From: Candidatus Thiosymbion ectosymbiont of Catanema sp. Cochon2018
GTDB lineage: Bacteria; Pseudomonadota; Gammaproteobacteria; Chromatiales; Chromatiaceae
NCBI GenBank assembly: GCA_011392765.1
Contig: WYCW01000005.1
Span: forward strand, 124,001-188,000
DNA length: 64,000 bases
Direction: 5' to 3'
In this document: positions 1 to 8,264 of the stretch, one piece after another
How positions within the stretch are numbered: position 1 is the first letter of the stretch
Layout: the number at the start of each line of letters is the position of its first letter
The notes under the pieces: model-generated
The model's input: only the letters and a program-made list of their open reading frames with translations
What the model was told of the DNA's origin: nothing
Databases searched by the model: none
Program-made: the position numbers and the translations under genes

Positions 1-282
1 CATAAAGACAAATTTTATGGGGATCTCGAAAAATATCTCACTGAGGAATTTTCCAATACAGGAGCTGCCGAGCGGAATCGCTTGATGGCTGCTTGTCGTG
101 ATGCCTGTGAGTCATTGAAGATACGAAACATGGATGGGATATTCGCATTTTATGTACTCTCATTCATTCACGGATCTTCGGTTGATCGCACGGTAGAGTA
201 TCGAGTTGCTCATAAGCGTTATATATTGCTTGGTTATAGTCCGGAGCAGTTACCTGTCGATACGTTGGAAGCGATGTACTGA
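1..282 (+). CDS. C-terminal part of an unknown protein (5' end outside window)
   Basis: The frame is open from the first base and ends at TGA 280-282, giving 93 visible residues. There is no signal peptide or membrane segment in the visible part; it is a soluble, mixed-charge sequence ending in Glu-Ala-Met-Tyr. I do not recognise the family. Its stop overlaps an ATG at 282 (TGATG), so it is translationally coupled to the toxin-like gene that follows. By position it could be an immunity protein or effector accessory protein of an upstream toxin gene, but nothing in the sequence proves this. Codon use is more AT-rich than the dacA-lptD-surA block downstream. Confidence 0.55.
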   Translation, partial: HKDKFYGDLEKYLTEEFSNTGAAERNRLMAACRDACESLKIRNMDGIFAFYVLSFIHGSSVDRTVEYRVAHKRYILLGYSPEQLPVDTLEAMY

Positions 283-796
283 TGAGAAAAAACTACTCGA
301 ACTGATCAAAAAACTTATCGAGCGGATCTGGCGGGGAGGGAAACGAAAGCCGCTGAAGAAGCCAAAAAGCCAACCAAAGAATCAAACGCCTGGCTGCACC
401 ATAAAATGTAAGTCGAAAGTCACAGCGAAACGTCCGGTTAGGCGTCACAACCCATGTAAAACTAAAAAGAATGATCCTACAAAACCACAGAATACGGTTA
501 TTGATCCTGGCGCGGATATTTCTGCCGATATCGATGCGTTGAATTCAGGTAATTTTACTCGCAAGGGGGAGGATTATATCGTCGGCGAACGGGTCTATGG
601 TATGTATCCTGATACCGGTCAAGTTTTTCCAAAATCCGGCCCTGGTTTTATTGAGGTTGACCGCGCCCAGCATCAACTCCTTAAGAGACTCAATTCGGGT
701 TCATATGAAGATGCAATGAAATTCGCAAAAAACAAACCGGGATTGACTCAAGATAAGATCGATGCTGTTCTGAAGATTTGGGAGAAATGCAAGTGA
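282..796 (+). CDS. Candidate polymorphic-toxin C-terminal tip, frame interrupted at an A6 tract
   Basis: ATG 282 overlaps the previous stop and has GGAAG at 267-271 upstream. The zero frame runs Met-Arg-Lys-Asn and stops after 7 codons. A -1 shift on the heptamer A AAA AAC (287-293) joins it to a long frame reading KLLELIKKLIERIWRGGK and onward to TGA 794-796, about 170 residues. The protein begins with a basic amphipathic stretch, then a Lys/Pro-rich linker with three cysteines, then a compact C-terminal domain (about 80 residues) ending IDAVLKIWEKCK. A basic linker plus small tip domain, followed at once by a small acidic protein, is the layout of polymorphic toxin cassettes. The domain family is not recognised. 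Alternatives are an indel that silenced the gene, phase variation in the A tract, programmed frameshifting, or a TTG start at 206 in the long frame. Confidence 0.5.
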
Positions 797-1194
797 TCTC
801 ACGGTCGATATACATTTGCTCAAGAAAAGAGTCATTGGAAAGTGTTCTCGGAGAATTGGGTATTACTCCAACTAATATCTTAAGCTACGAAGAAAATGTA
901 TCGTATCTCGAAACCAAAGAGAACGGTGCTCTCGTGGAACAGGTTCGGGGTGATTTTACCCACGCCGTCGATTTTGACCTATTCGATCGAGGATTGCGCG
1001 CGGTGATATCGGTATTCAGGATACTCTCAAAACGTGGTGTCGAAGTCGCCATGCCGGTTGAAGAAGAAGATGACCCGTTTGTATTTCACCTGTGGCGTGA
1101 TGGAAGGAGGTTACTCGTTCGCGTCGAGGAAGATGAAGACAACGAAGATACGATTCTGATCTTGGACCCGCTAAGCGATGCAGGTCTACAATGA
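787..1194 (+). CDS. Small acidic protein, candidate immunity protein of the preceding toxin
   Basis: About 135 residues, strongly acidic towards the C-terminus (EEEDD, EEDEDNEDT), no membrane segment or signal peptide. Starts are possible at TTG 778, ATG 787 or GTG 793; GTG 793 overlaps the toxin stop (GTGA) and has GGGAG about 9 bases upstream, so it may be the true one. The overlap with the toxin-like gene, the small size and the acidity against a basic partner fit a cognate immunity protein. No family is recognised and the assignment rests on context only. Confidence 0.5.
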   Translation: MQVISRSIYICSRKESLESVLGELGITPTNILSYEENVSYLETKENGALVEQVRGDFTHAVDFDLFDRGLRAVISVFRILSKRGVEVAMPVEEEDDPFVFHLWRDGRRLLVRVEEDEDNEDTILILDPLSDAGLQ

Positions 1195-1360
1195 AATTTA
1201 GCGCGGAAGTTCGCCATATACGCACTTAACCTGGGTCCCGAAAGTTCCGATTAGGCTGTGGCCCGAGTAACATGACAACTGGTCGGAACACGGCAATGTT
1301 TTTCCTCCATTGCGTCCGCGTCCCCTCTCTCTGGCCCAATCCACTGACCGATTTTAGCCG

Positions 1361-2542
1361 ATGAAACCACTTTTCCACGTCTCGGTCCTGCTTATCCTCT
1401 TTTTCTCCGCCGGCATCCAGTCCGTTGACATGCCCACGCCGGACAACCCTACCCCGGTCCGGGCGGCGGACGAAATACCCATCCCCGATCCACCGCAGTT
1501 GGCCGCCAGGGCCTATCTGCTAATGGATCACAACAGCGGCAGGGTGCTGGCACAATCCAATGCGGACGAGCGCTTGGGGCCGGCCAGTCTGACCAAGATC
1601 ATGAGTGCCTACGTGGTGTTTCGCGAGCTGGCCGGGGGCAATCTGTCGCTCCGGGAGCGGGCGTCCATCAGCGAGAAGGCGTGGCGTGCCGGCGGCTCCA
1701 AGATGTTCATCGAGATCGGCAAGCGGGTATCTGTGGAGGATCTCCTTAAGGGCATGATTATTCAATCCGGGAACGATGCCAGCGTGGCCCTGGCCGAGCA
1801 CATCGCGGGCAGTGAAGAGACCTTCGCCGACCTGATGAACACCCATGCCGAGCGTATGGGTATGCAAGGCAGTAACTTCACCAATGCCACCGGACTGCCG
1901 CAAAGGGATCACTATACCACCGCCCGGGACATGGCCTTGGTGACTGCAGCGACCATCCGTGAATTTCCGGAGTACTATGCCTGGTATGCCGTAAAGGAGT
2001 TCCGCTATAACCGCATCAAGCAGCGGAACCGCAACCGCCTCCTGTGGCGGGACGCATCCGTCGACGGGGTCAAGACGGGGCACACAAAGGCCGCGGGCTA
2101 CTGCCTGGTGGCCTCCGCTGAACGCGGCAATATGCGACTCACGTCGGTGGTTATGGGGGCCAAGGGAGAAGAGACGCGGGCCCAGGCAAGCCTGGCACTA
2201 CTCAATTACGGTTTCCGCTTCTACGAGACCCACCAACTCTACGCCGAAGGCCAACCGGTCGAGACGTTGCGCATCTGGAGGGGCGAAGTCGAAGACCTGC
2301 CCGTCGGTCCGGCCGAGGACGTCGCCGTGACCATTCCGCGGCGTACCTATGACAAATTGTCCGCTAAGCTGATCAAAGGTCCCGACATCTTTGCGCCCGT
2401 CGGCAAGGGCACTGTCGTGGGCCATATCAGCATCGCGCTCGAGGGTGAGGAGGTACAGCGCGTACCGGTTGTGGCATTACGAGATGTGGCCGAGGGTGGC
2501 GTGCTGCAGAAGGCCAAAGACACGGTGCTGAAGTGGTTCTAG
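1361..2542 (+). CDS. dacA: D-alanyl-D-alanine carboxypeptidase (PBP5/PBP6 type)
   Basis: Removes the terminal D-Ala from peptidoglycan pentapeptides at the periplasmic face of the inner membrane. The three penicillin-binding motifs are in order: SLTK at residues 76-79 with the catalytic Ser, SGN at 136-138 and KTG at 238-240. Residues 1-22 form a signal peptide. The segment after about residue 290 matches the PBP5 C-terminal beta domain, and the last residues (LQKAKDTVLKWF) form the amphipathic membrane anchor typical of the family. Its 393 residues are the usual length. It is monocistronic or the first gene before lptD. Whether it is the PBP5 or PBP6 counterpart cannot be told here. Confidence 0.93.
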   Translation: MKPLFHVSVLLILFFSAGIQSVDMPTPDNPTPVRAADEIPIPDPPQLAARAYLLMDHNSGRVLAQSNADERLGPASLTKIMSAYVVFRELAGGNLSLRERASISEKAWRAGGSKMFIEIGKRVSVEDLLKGMIIQSGNDASVALAEHIAGSEETFADLMNTHAERMGMQGSNFTNATGLPQRDHYTTARDMALVTAATIREFPEYYAWYAVKEFRYNRIKQRNRNRLLWRDASVDGVKTGHTKAAGYCLVASAERGNMRLTSVVMGAKGEETRAQASLALLNYGFRFYETHQLYAEGQPVETLRIWRGEVEDLPVGPAEDVAVTIPRRTYDKLSAKLIKGPDIFAPVGKGTVVGHISIALEGEEVQRVPVVALRDVAEGGVLQKAKDTVLKWF

Positions 2543-2585
2543 GGCCTGTTACGGTTAGACTCGACTCTGCTCTTTGTGCCGGCTG

Positions 2586-5021
2586 ATGCTTGACGTTACC
2601 AGGGTACATTGCCGCGAGTTCAACCTTGCAAGGTCCCCGGTTCGGCCTGTTCACCGTCGAAATCCTGCCCGTTGGGTCGGGGTCTTCCTGTTGCTCGTGG
2701 CCGCCGTGGCGGGCAGTGCGGGCACCACTACCAGCCATCGGGACGAGCCGGGGTCCAACGGCCGGACAAATATACTCGATACCACCGGTGCTTCCCCGGA
2801 TTCCAGGGCCGGCGCCCAGGTCGATCGGACCACCGATACCAGTTTCCTCTATGAGGGCCTGGGGTGGGAATATTGCGGTCCCCGCCCGGACCGGCTCGGA
2901 CCGGTGATATTGCCGCCGGAACCGACCGCGCAAGACCTACTGTTCTTGAGTGCCGACTCCTTCGATTATGACCGGGTGCTTGGTCTCATGTGGCTGAGCG
3001 GGGACGTCCGAGGGACTCAGGGCAACCGGCTCGTTGCAGCGAATGAAGTTGCTTACGACCACCGGACCTCGGATCTGGTGGGCCGGGGAGATGTCTTTTT
3101 TGCCGGCCCGCAGGTCCGGTTCATCGCGGACAAGGCGCAGATAAACCTGGGGTCGAACCGAGGCATTCTCTCCAATGTCTATTACCGAATCACGGGGAAG
3201 ACCAATGCCCACGGCTACGCCGACCAGGCGAAGCTGGTCAACCCCACCCTGACCCGGTATCGGAACATTGTTTACTCCGTCTGCCGGCCGGGACAAGAAG
3301 ACTGGTCCCTCGATGCCACCGAGTTGGAGCTGGATCAGGCCAAGGGCGAGGGCGTGGTGCGCCACGCCAAGCTACGGATACAGGGCCTGCCGATTCTCTA
3401 CACCCCCTATCTGTCGTTCATGATCGATGATCGGCGCAAGAGCGGTATCCTGGTGCCGATGATCGGCAACTCGGGCAGCAACGGCATCGATGTCACCGTC
3501 CCCTACTATTGGAATATCGCCCCCCATATGGACGCAACCATTGCTGCCCGCTACATGAGCAAGCGGGGCTCGATGCTCGGGAGCGAATTCAGATACCTGT
3601 CGCCTCGCCAGAAGATGAAATTCTCCGGCGAGATCCTGCCCGCGGACAGCCGGCTCGAAAGCGAGGGCCGGCGCTGGGCGTTGCGAATCGAGCAAACAGG
3701 TTCTTTCGGTCGAGGCTGGTCGACTGCCCTGGATTACAACGCCGTCTCCGATGACGAATATCTCGAGGATTTCGGCGATCGGCTAGAGCAAACCAGCACC
3801 CGCAGCATCGAGCGCCGGGGCGATTTGAACTATTTCGGCAATGATTGGCACCTGCACGCACGGTTGCAGGAGTTTCAAATCCTGGATGCGACCCTTACAC
3901 CCATATCCCAACCCTACGCGCGCTTGCCCCAGCTGACCTTTGCGACAAATCCGCGCAGCATCGGTCCCGGAATCGAGCTGGGCATCAACGGCGAGTACAA
4001 CTACTTCCATCACGACGTGCTCACGGGTGGGCACCGTACCACCCTCCGGTCCTACGCCCGTTGGCCACTGCGCAGGCGTTACGGACATCTGATCCCGCAA
4101 GTGAACCTCTATCTGGCCGGATACGACCTGCAAGATCAACCACCGGACAGGGATGCACACCCTTCGTATGTGATCCCGAGCTTCAATCTGGATGCGGAGC
4201 TGGTGTTCGAGCGGACACTGAAGTGGTTCGGTCAGGAATCACTGCAGACGCTTGAGCCCCGGATCTTCTATCTGTACACCCCCTTCGAGGATCAGGATAA
4301 CAGCCCCCTCTTCGACAGTACTAAACTGGGCTTCAGCTACAATAATCTGTTCCAATCGAATCGGTTCTCGGGAGGGGATCGCATCGGCGATGCGAACCAA
4401 GTTACCCTCGGCCTTACGTCCCGAACTTTTAGCAGGGATTCGGGGCAGGAGCTGCTGCAGGCCAGTATCGGTCAGATCCTATACGCTCGCAACCGAGAAG
4501 TCCGGACTCACAGTAGTCTTCCGGCCGAAGAGGAGCCCACCTCCTCGATCGCGGGTCTTCTGAGCGTCCGCATTCTGGAGAACTGGATCGGCCGCGCGGA
4601 CTTCGAATATAACCCGCACTCAGAGTCCAATCAATTGCAGCAGCGGACTCTGGAGCTACGCTACCGAAAACCGGGCAATCGGTTGTTCAACCTGGCCTAT
4701 CGGTTTCTCGGTACCAGCGAGGCGACGCACTACGAGGATATCGACCTGTCATTCAGCCTGCCGGTCAATCACCGGTTTCAACTCGTCGGTCAGTGGAGCT
4801 ACTCTTTGCTCAACCGCCAAACGGTGGCGGCCTTCGCCGGCCTCGAGTATGGCCAATGCTGCTGGCGAGTGCGACTGCTGGGCCGGCACCTGAAAAATAA
4901 GCCGGACCGCCCCGGCACCAACAGCATCATGTTCCAGGTGGAGCTGGCGGGACTCGGCTCAATCGGGAAAAAAGTAGACAAACTCTTCGAGAACGAGATC
5001 TATGGTTACGTTGCGCACTAG
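2586..5021 (+). CDS. lptD: LPS-assembly protein LptD (OstA/Imp)
   Basis: Outer-membrane beta-barrel that inserts LPS into the outer leaflet with the lipoprotein LptE. After a long basic n-region there is a hydrophobic signal segment (VGVFLLLVAAVAG). An LptA-like periplasmic domain follows (about residues 115-220), then a large barrel of alternating amphipathic strands to the C-terminus. The four disulfide cysteines of the family are present: one in EYCG, one in SVCRPGQEDW and the adjacent pair in QCCW. ATG 2586 is preferred over TTG 2574; neither has a strong ribosome binding site. It overlaps surA by 20 bases, the lptD-surA order usual in Gammaproteobacteria. Confidence 0.96.
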   Translation: MLDVTRVHCREFNLARSPVRPVHRRNPARWVGVFLLLVAAVAGSAGTTTSHRDEPGSNGRTNILDTTGASPDSRAGAQVDRTTDTSFLYEGLGWEYCGPRPDRLGPVILPPEPTAQDLLFLSADSFDYDRVLGLMWLSGDVRGTQGNRLVAANEVAYDHRTSDLVGRGDVFFAGPQVRFIADKAQINLGSNRGILSNVYYRITGKTNAHGYADQAKLVNPTLTRYRNIVYSVCRPGQEDWSLDATELELDQAKGEGVVRHAKLRIQGLPILYTPYLSFMIDDRRKSGILVPMIGNSGSNGIDVTVPYYWNIAPHMDATIAARYMSKRGSMLGSEFRYLSPRQKMKFSGEILPADSRLESEGRRWALRIEQTGSFGRGWSTALDYNAVSDDEYLEDFGDRLEQTSTRSIERRGDLNYFGNDWHLHARLQEFQILDATLTPISQPYARLPQLTFATNPRSIGPGIELGINGEYNYFHHDVLTGGHRTTLRSYARWPLRRRYGHLIPQVNLYLAGYDLQDQPPDRDAHPSYVIPSFNLDAELVFERTLKWFGQESLQTLEPRIFYLYTPFEDQDNSPLFDSTKLGFSYNNLFQSNRFSGGDRIGDANQVTLGLTSRTFSRDSGQELLQASIGQILYARNREVRTHSSLPAEEEPTSSIAGLLSVRILENWIGRADFEYNPHSESNQLQQRTLELRYRKPGNRLFNLAYRFLGTSEATHYEDIDLSFSLPVNHRFQLVGQWSYSLLNRQTVAAFAGLEYGQCCWRVRLLGRHLKNKPDRPGTNSIMFQVELAGLGSIGKKVDKLFENEIYGYVAH

Positions 5022-6351
5022 GAACACCGGCGGGCAAGGCTTACCGGTCCAAGTCCTGCTGGCCACCCTGATCTGTGCCCTGGTTCCCGCCGCCGCGCTC
5101 CGGGGGGGTGAGGAGTTGAACTCCATCGTGGCGGTGGTCAACGACGATGTCGTCGTCGCCAGTGAGCTCGAACACCAAATAGCCTTGGTCGTCCCCGAGA
5201 TCCGGGGCAGAGGGACGGCGCTTCCGCCGCGTCCGGACCTGGAGCGCCAAGTCCTCGAACGCATGATCCTGGGACGCCTCCAGCTCCAGAAGGCCAAGGA
5301 GGTAGGGATCGTGATCGATGACGCCATGCTGACCGAGACCATCACCAATATCGCCGCCCGTCACGGCATGACCCTGGAGCAGCTGCGTGCTACCCTCGAG
5401 GCCGAGGGCGTACACTACCGGAACTTTGCCGAGGATACGCGCCTGAAGCTCGTCACGAGCCGCCTCCAGGCCCACGAGGTAATCACGAATATCAGGGTCA
5501 CGGAGCAAGAGATCGATCGGTTTCTGGAACGGGAGTCCAGCCGCCTGATCGAGCGCAATGAGGTGAAACTGTCGCACATCCTGGTCGCGATTCCCGAAAA
5601 TGCGCCCATCAAAGCAGTCAAGAAGGCCACGGCCAAGGTTAAAGACCTGATCGGGCGCCTGCGCCGGGGTGCCGATTTCGCACAGCTGGCGGTACGTTTC
5701 TCCGATGGGCGGCGGGCCTTGGAAGGCGGCGATCTCGGCTGGTTCCCCCTCGGCCAAGTGCCCTCACTGGCACAGGAAGCGGCCCGATCGCTGGCTGTGG
5801 GAGAATTCACCGAGCCGTTGCGCAGTCCGAGCGGTTATCACATCATTAAGCTGACCGACCTCAAGGGTTCGGGCCCTAGGATGGTCAATCAAACCAAGGC
5901 CCGCCATATTCTCGTTCGCACCAACGAGGTCGTGTCCGACAACGACGCTAAGACCCACCTGGAACAGCTGCGGGTCCGCATCGTCGGTGGTGACGACTTC
6001 GCCACCCTTGCCCGTTCCCACTCCGACGACACGGGGTCCGCACTCAAAGGCGGCGATCTGGGTTGGATCGGCCCGGGAGACACGGTACCCGAGTTCGAGA
6101 AGGCCCTAAGTACTCTGGCGCCGAACCAAGTAAGTGCACCATTCAAGAGCACCTTCGGTTGGCACATCGTCCAAGTCATTGCACGCCGCACCCGGGATAC
6201 GACGGCCGAAGCCATGCGGCTGAAGGCCCGCGAGACGATCCGAGAGCGCAAAGCCGACGAGGCTATCGAGCTGTGGCTACGCCGGCTGCGCGATGAAGCC
6301 TTCGTGGAGATCCGGCTCCCAGCTGCCAAAGGGGAAGCGAGGGCGCGGTAA
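5002..6351 (+). CDS. surA: Periplasmic chaperone/peptidyl-prolyl isomerase SurA
   Basis: Escorts outer-membrane proteins, including LptD, across the periplasm. It has a signal peptide (VLLATLICALVPAAALRG), an N-terminal chaperone domain beginning LNSIVAVVNDDVV, and two parvulin domains. The first starts at LSHILVAIPE (about residues 190-285) and the second at ARHILVRTNE (about 297-395); each carries a GGDLGW motif. A C-terminal helix follows. The length of 449 residues is normal. It starts inside the end of lptD. pdxA, the usual next gene, is absent; a terminator and then polysaccharide genes follow instead. Confidence 0.96.
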   Translation: MVTLRTRNTGGQGLPVQVLLATLICALVPAAALRGGEELNSIVAVVNDDVVVASELEHQIALVVPEIRGRGTALPPRPDLERQVLERMILGRLQLQKAKEVGIVIDDAMLTETITNIAARHGMTLEQLRATLEAEGVHYRNFAEDTRLKLVTSRLQAHEVITNIRVTEQEIDRFLERESSRLIERNEVKLSHILVAIPENAPIKAVKKATAKVKDLIGRLRRGADFAQLAVRFSDGRRALEGGDLGWFPLGQVPSLAQEAARSLAVGEFTEPLRSPSGYHIIKLTDLKGSGPRMVNQTKARHILVRTNEVVSDNDAKTHLEQLRVRIVGGDDFATLARSHSDDTGSALKGGDLGWIGPGDTVPEFEKALSTLAPNQVSAPFKSTFGWHIVQVIARRTRDTTAEAMRLKARETIRERKADEAIELWLRRLRDEAFVEIRLPAAKGEARAR

Positions 6352-6384
6352 AGATCAGGATCCTGAATACAAGTGATTGCCTAC

Positions 6385-6416
6385 AATAAAGCCCGCTGCA
6401 ACGAGCGGGCTTTATT
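6385..6416 (+). terminator. Rho-independent terminator after surA
   Basis: A perfect 13-bp stem, AATAAAGCCCGCT at 6385-6397 pairing with AGCGGGCTTTATT at 6404-6416, encloses a 6-base loop. The A-rich and T-rich ends would let it work in both directions, but the nearest minus-strand gene ends at 6557. Confidence 0.9.
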
Positions 6417-6556
6417 GAGCCGGACCGCTATCGGCTCACCGATTCTCAGTTGCTACCACCATCTCCGGCGATGCCTACCGCGGCACCAACAATGGCTGGT
6501 ATCGCAGTGGTGAATGGGACCCGCCAAGCCCTCCAGTGATACTCTCGCTGCCTACC

Positions 6557-8050
6557 TCAGCGGGCAGAAACACAAGCAGCAGGGTCGACTGTAAGGATCT
6601 TGTCACTGAGCAACTCCTGTACGCAACCGTCCTCATAGCGGATGACCGCGCGTCCATTTTCCATAACTATGAGGCGAGTACCTTGTTTCAGCTTTATCCC
6701 CTCGTGGGCGCGGACATACCGGTCTCCTCTGCTGACAAGGGCGCGACCTTCGAGTTGTGAGAGGGTGGCGACCGCGCGTGGCGTGGAAACCTTGCGCATT
6801 GACATGGCGTCGAACCAGACACTGCCGGTCATCTTGTGCTCGAATTCATATGTTCCGGCAGAGACGAGACGGATTTCCTGCGCGGTGCAGTCTTTTGGTA
6901 CCCGGACCTGGAAGGAAAATTCGCGCCATTTGCTCAAGCCCAGGAAACGCTCGCTCTCCCCAAGGGCCTTGGGCATTGGAGGCCAGCAAAGAACGACCCA
7001 TTTGAGTCCGCCCGGGGAGTCGAGACTATCGACATATACTTTACCCGCTACTCGGTAGGTCCCCGCATCCAGAAGCAACGGTTGGTAGACATGTCGATAA
7101 GGCTTTTCTCGACGCTTGAAGACCAGGTAAAGCGCTTTCCTGCCTTCGACCCCGGCAGTGGTCGCGGTAGCGACAGTAACCCGATCGGTCTTATTGAAAT
7201 GCCAATCGAAGCCGGTGTTTGTCGGTTCGATTTCAAAGCTTGGGTTATTGATCATCCCCAGGTATGCCAGTTCCCCTTCGTCGAGTCCGTTCATCCACAC
7301 CGAGTAGGCCTCCGTAATTTTGCCTTCCCGCATTAATCGCCGGGTATAGTGGTTACGCTCCTCCCGCGTCAAAGGCGTGTCTTCCGCAGCGCGGCGAAAG
7401 GTATAAAGCGTTCTGACCGTTTCCAGGTCTCGCGCATGTCTCGTTGTGTACCGAAAGAAATACTCCCACCACGACGGGGGAGATTCCGCCAGGGACCGGA
7501 AGAAGCCGAGGATCGGTGGTTCCTCGGCCAGCTCGAGCAAAAACGGGAACAACTTGCCGGAAGCCTCCCGGCTCGCTGCGAGTGCCTGTGACCAATAGGT
7601 CATCGCCGCTCCCACATTCCCTACCCTCGCCCAATAGTTACCCGCGAAGATTTGGATTGGCGGATTCGCCGGCATCAATTCAGCGCCGATTTCGATCAAT
7701 GCATCGGCTTGGTCTCGGTCGCCCGTATTTTTTGCTCTGTCCGCAAGCACGAGCAAGGGATACGAGGAAGAAGGATTCTCGGCGAACGAGCGCTTTAACA
7801 GGTTTGACGAGCCTATCGGATCTTCTTCCTCGACTGTTTGGGATTTTCGGTACAGGGCATCCGGATGCCGCCGATTCCAAGCGAGCGCCCTGTCGACGAC
7901 TGCCGAGACATCCCCTTCGGATGCCCTCCCAAGGTAATATTCACTGATGCCGAAAGACAGCATGCGCCACGCCGAAAAGACGACCACAATGATCAACAAG
8001 ATGCGCCGTAAAATCAGCATTAGCGCCTCATGTCCCCATCGCTGTGCCAT
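6557..8050 (-). CDS. Membrane-anchored TPR protein with carbohydrate-binding-like and FecR-like regions
   Basis: 497 residues from ATG 8050 (GGAGG 10 bases upstream), or 487 from ATG 8020, which also has a plausible GAGG site. One N-terminal membrane segment (LILRRILLIIVVVFSAW) is followed by helical repeat-like sequence to about residue 270 (TPR-like: LAWNRRHPDALYRK). A beta-rich middle starts at NPSFEIEPTNTGFDWHF, the layout of carbohydrate-binding modules. A last ~70 residues (LEGRALVSRGDRYVRAHEG, GTRLIVMENGRAVI) resemble FecR-type domains. It lies downstream of wza and wzc on the same strand, so a periplasmic role in polymer assembly or export is likely. The exact function is unknown. Confidence 0.7.
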   Translation of the reverse strand: MAQRWGHEALMLILRRILLIIVVVFSAWRMLSFGISEYYLGRASEGDVSAVVDRALAWNRRHPDALYRKSQTVEEEDPIGSSNLLKRSFAENPSSSYPLLVLADRAKNTGDRDQADALIEIGAELMPANPPIQIFAGNYWARVGNVGAAMTYWSQALAASREASGKLFPFLLELAEEPPILGFFRSLAESPPSWWEYFFRYTTRHARDLETVRTLYTFRRAAEDTPLTREERNHYTRRLMREGKITEAYSVWMNGLDEGELAYLGMINNPSFEIEPTNTGFDWHFNKTDRVTVATATTAGVEGRKALYLVFKRREKPYRHVYQPLLLDAGTYRVAGKVYVDSLDSPGGLKWVVLCWPPMPKALGESERFLGLSKWREFSFQVRVPKDCTAQEIRLVSAGTYEFEHKMTGSVWFDAMSMRKVSTPRAVATLSQLEGRALVSRGDRYVRAHEGIKLKQGTRLIVMENGRAVIRYEDGCVQELLSDKILTVDPAACVSAR

Positions 8051-8121
8051 TTGGCGGATACCTCCGGATTAAGGCCAGTGTTTCCCTGCTTCGTGTCTCC
8101 TCCTCGATAGCCGGACAGACT

Positions 8122-8264
8122 CTTAGAGGCTGTCTAATAACTAACTCACTGATTATAAAAATCGGCGTAGTGCCCACCGAGAAGGTCCATCGTGGTGGGC
8201 ACAGCCCACCCTACGGGTCCGGCTCATAAAAATCAATAGGTTAGTTCTTATACAGGCTCTTAAG
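8122..8264. repeat. MITE-like inverted-repeat element between wzc and the TPR gene
   Basis: The ends form an imperfect inverted repeat of about 45 bp: CTTAGAGGCTGTCTAATAAC at 8122 and, on the other strand from 8264, CTTAAGAGCCTGTATAAGAA. An inner inverted repeat GTGCCCACC/GGTGGGCAC lies in the centre. There is no reading frame. The right end supplies the TAA stop codon of wzc (8260-8262). The size and structure fit a small non-autonomous element; no related transposase is in the window. Confidence 0.65.

Noticed and set aside
1520-2083. Long minus-strand frame inside dacA
   Set aside because: Shadow of a GC-rich gene with strong PBP motifs on the plus strand. The same applies to the minus-strand frames inside lptD, surA, wecB (13441-14694) and the two-domain oxidoreductase.
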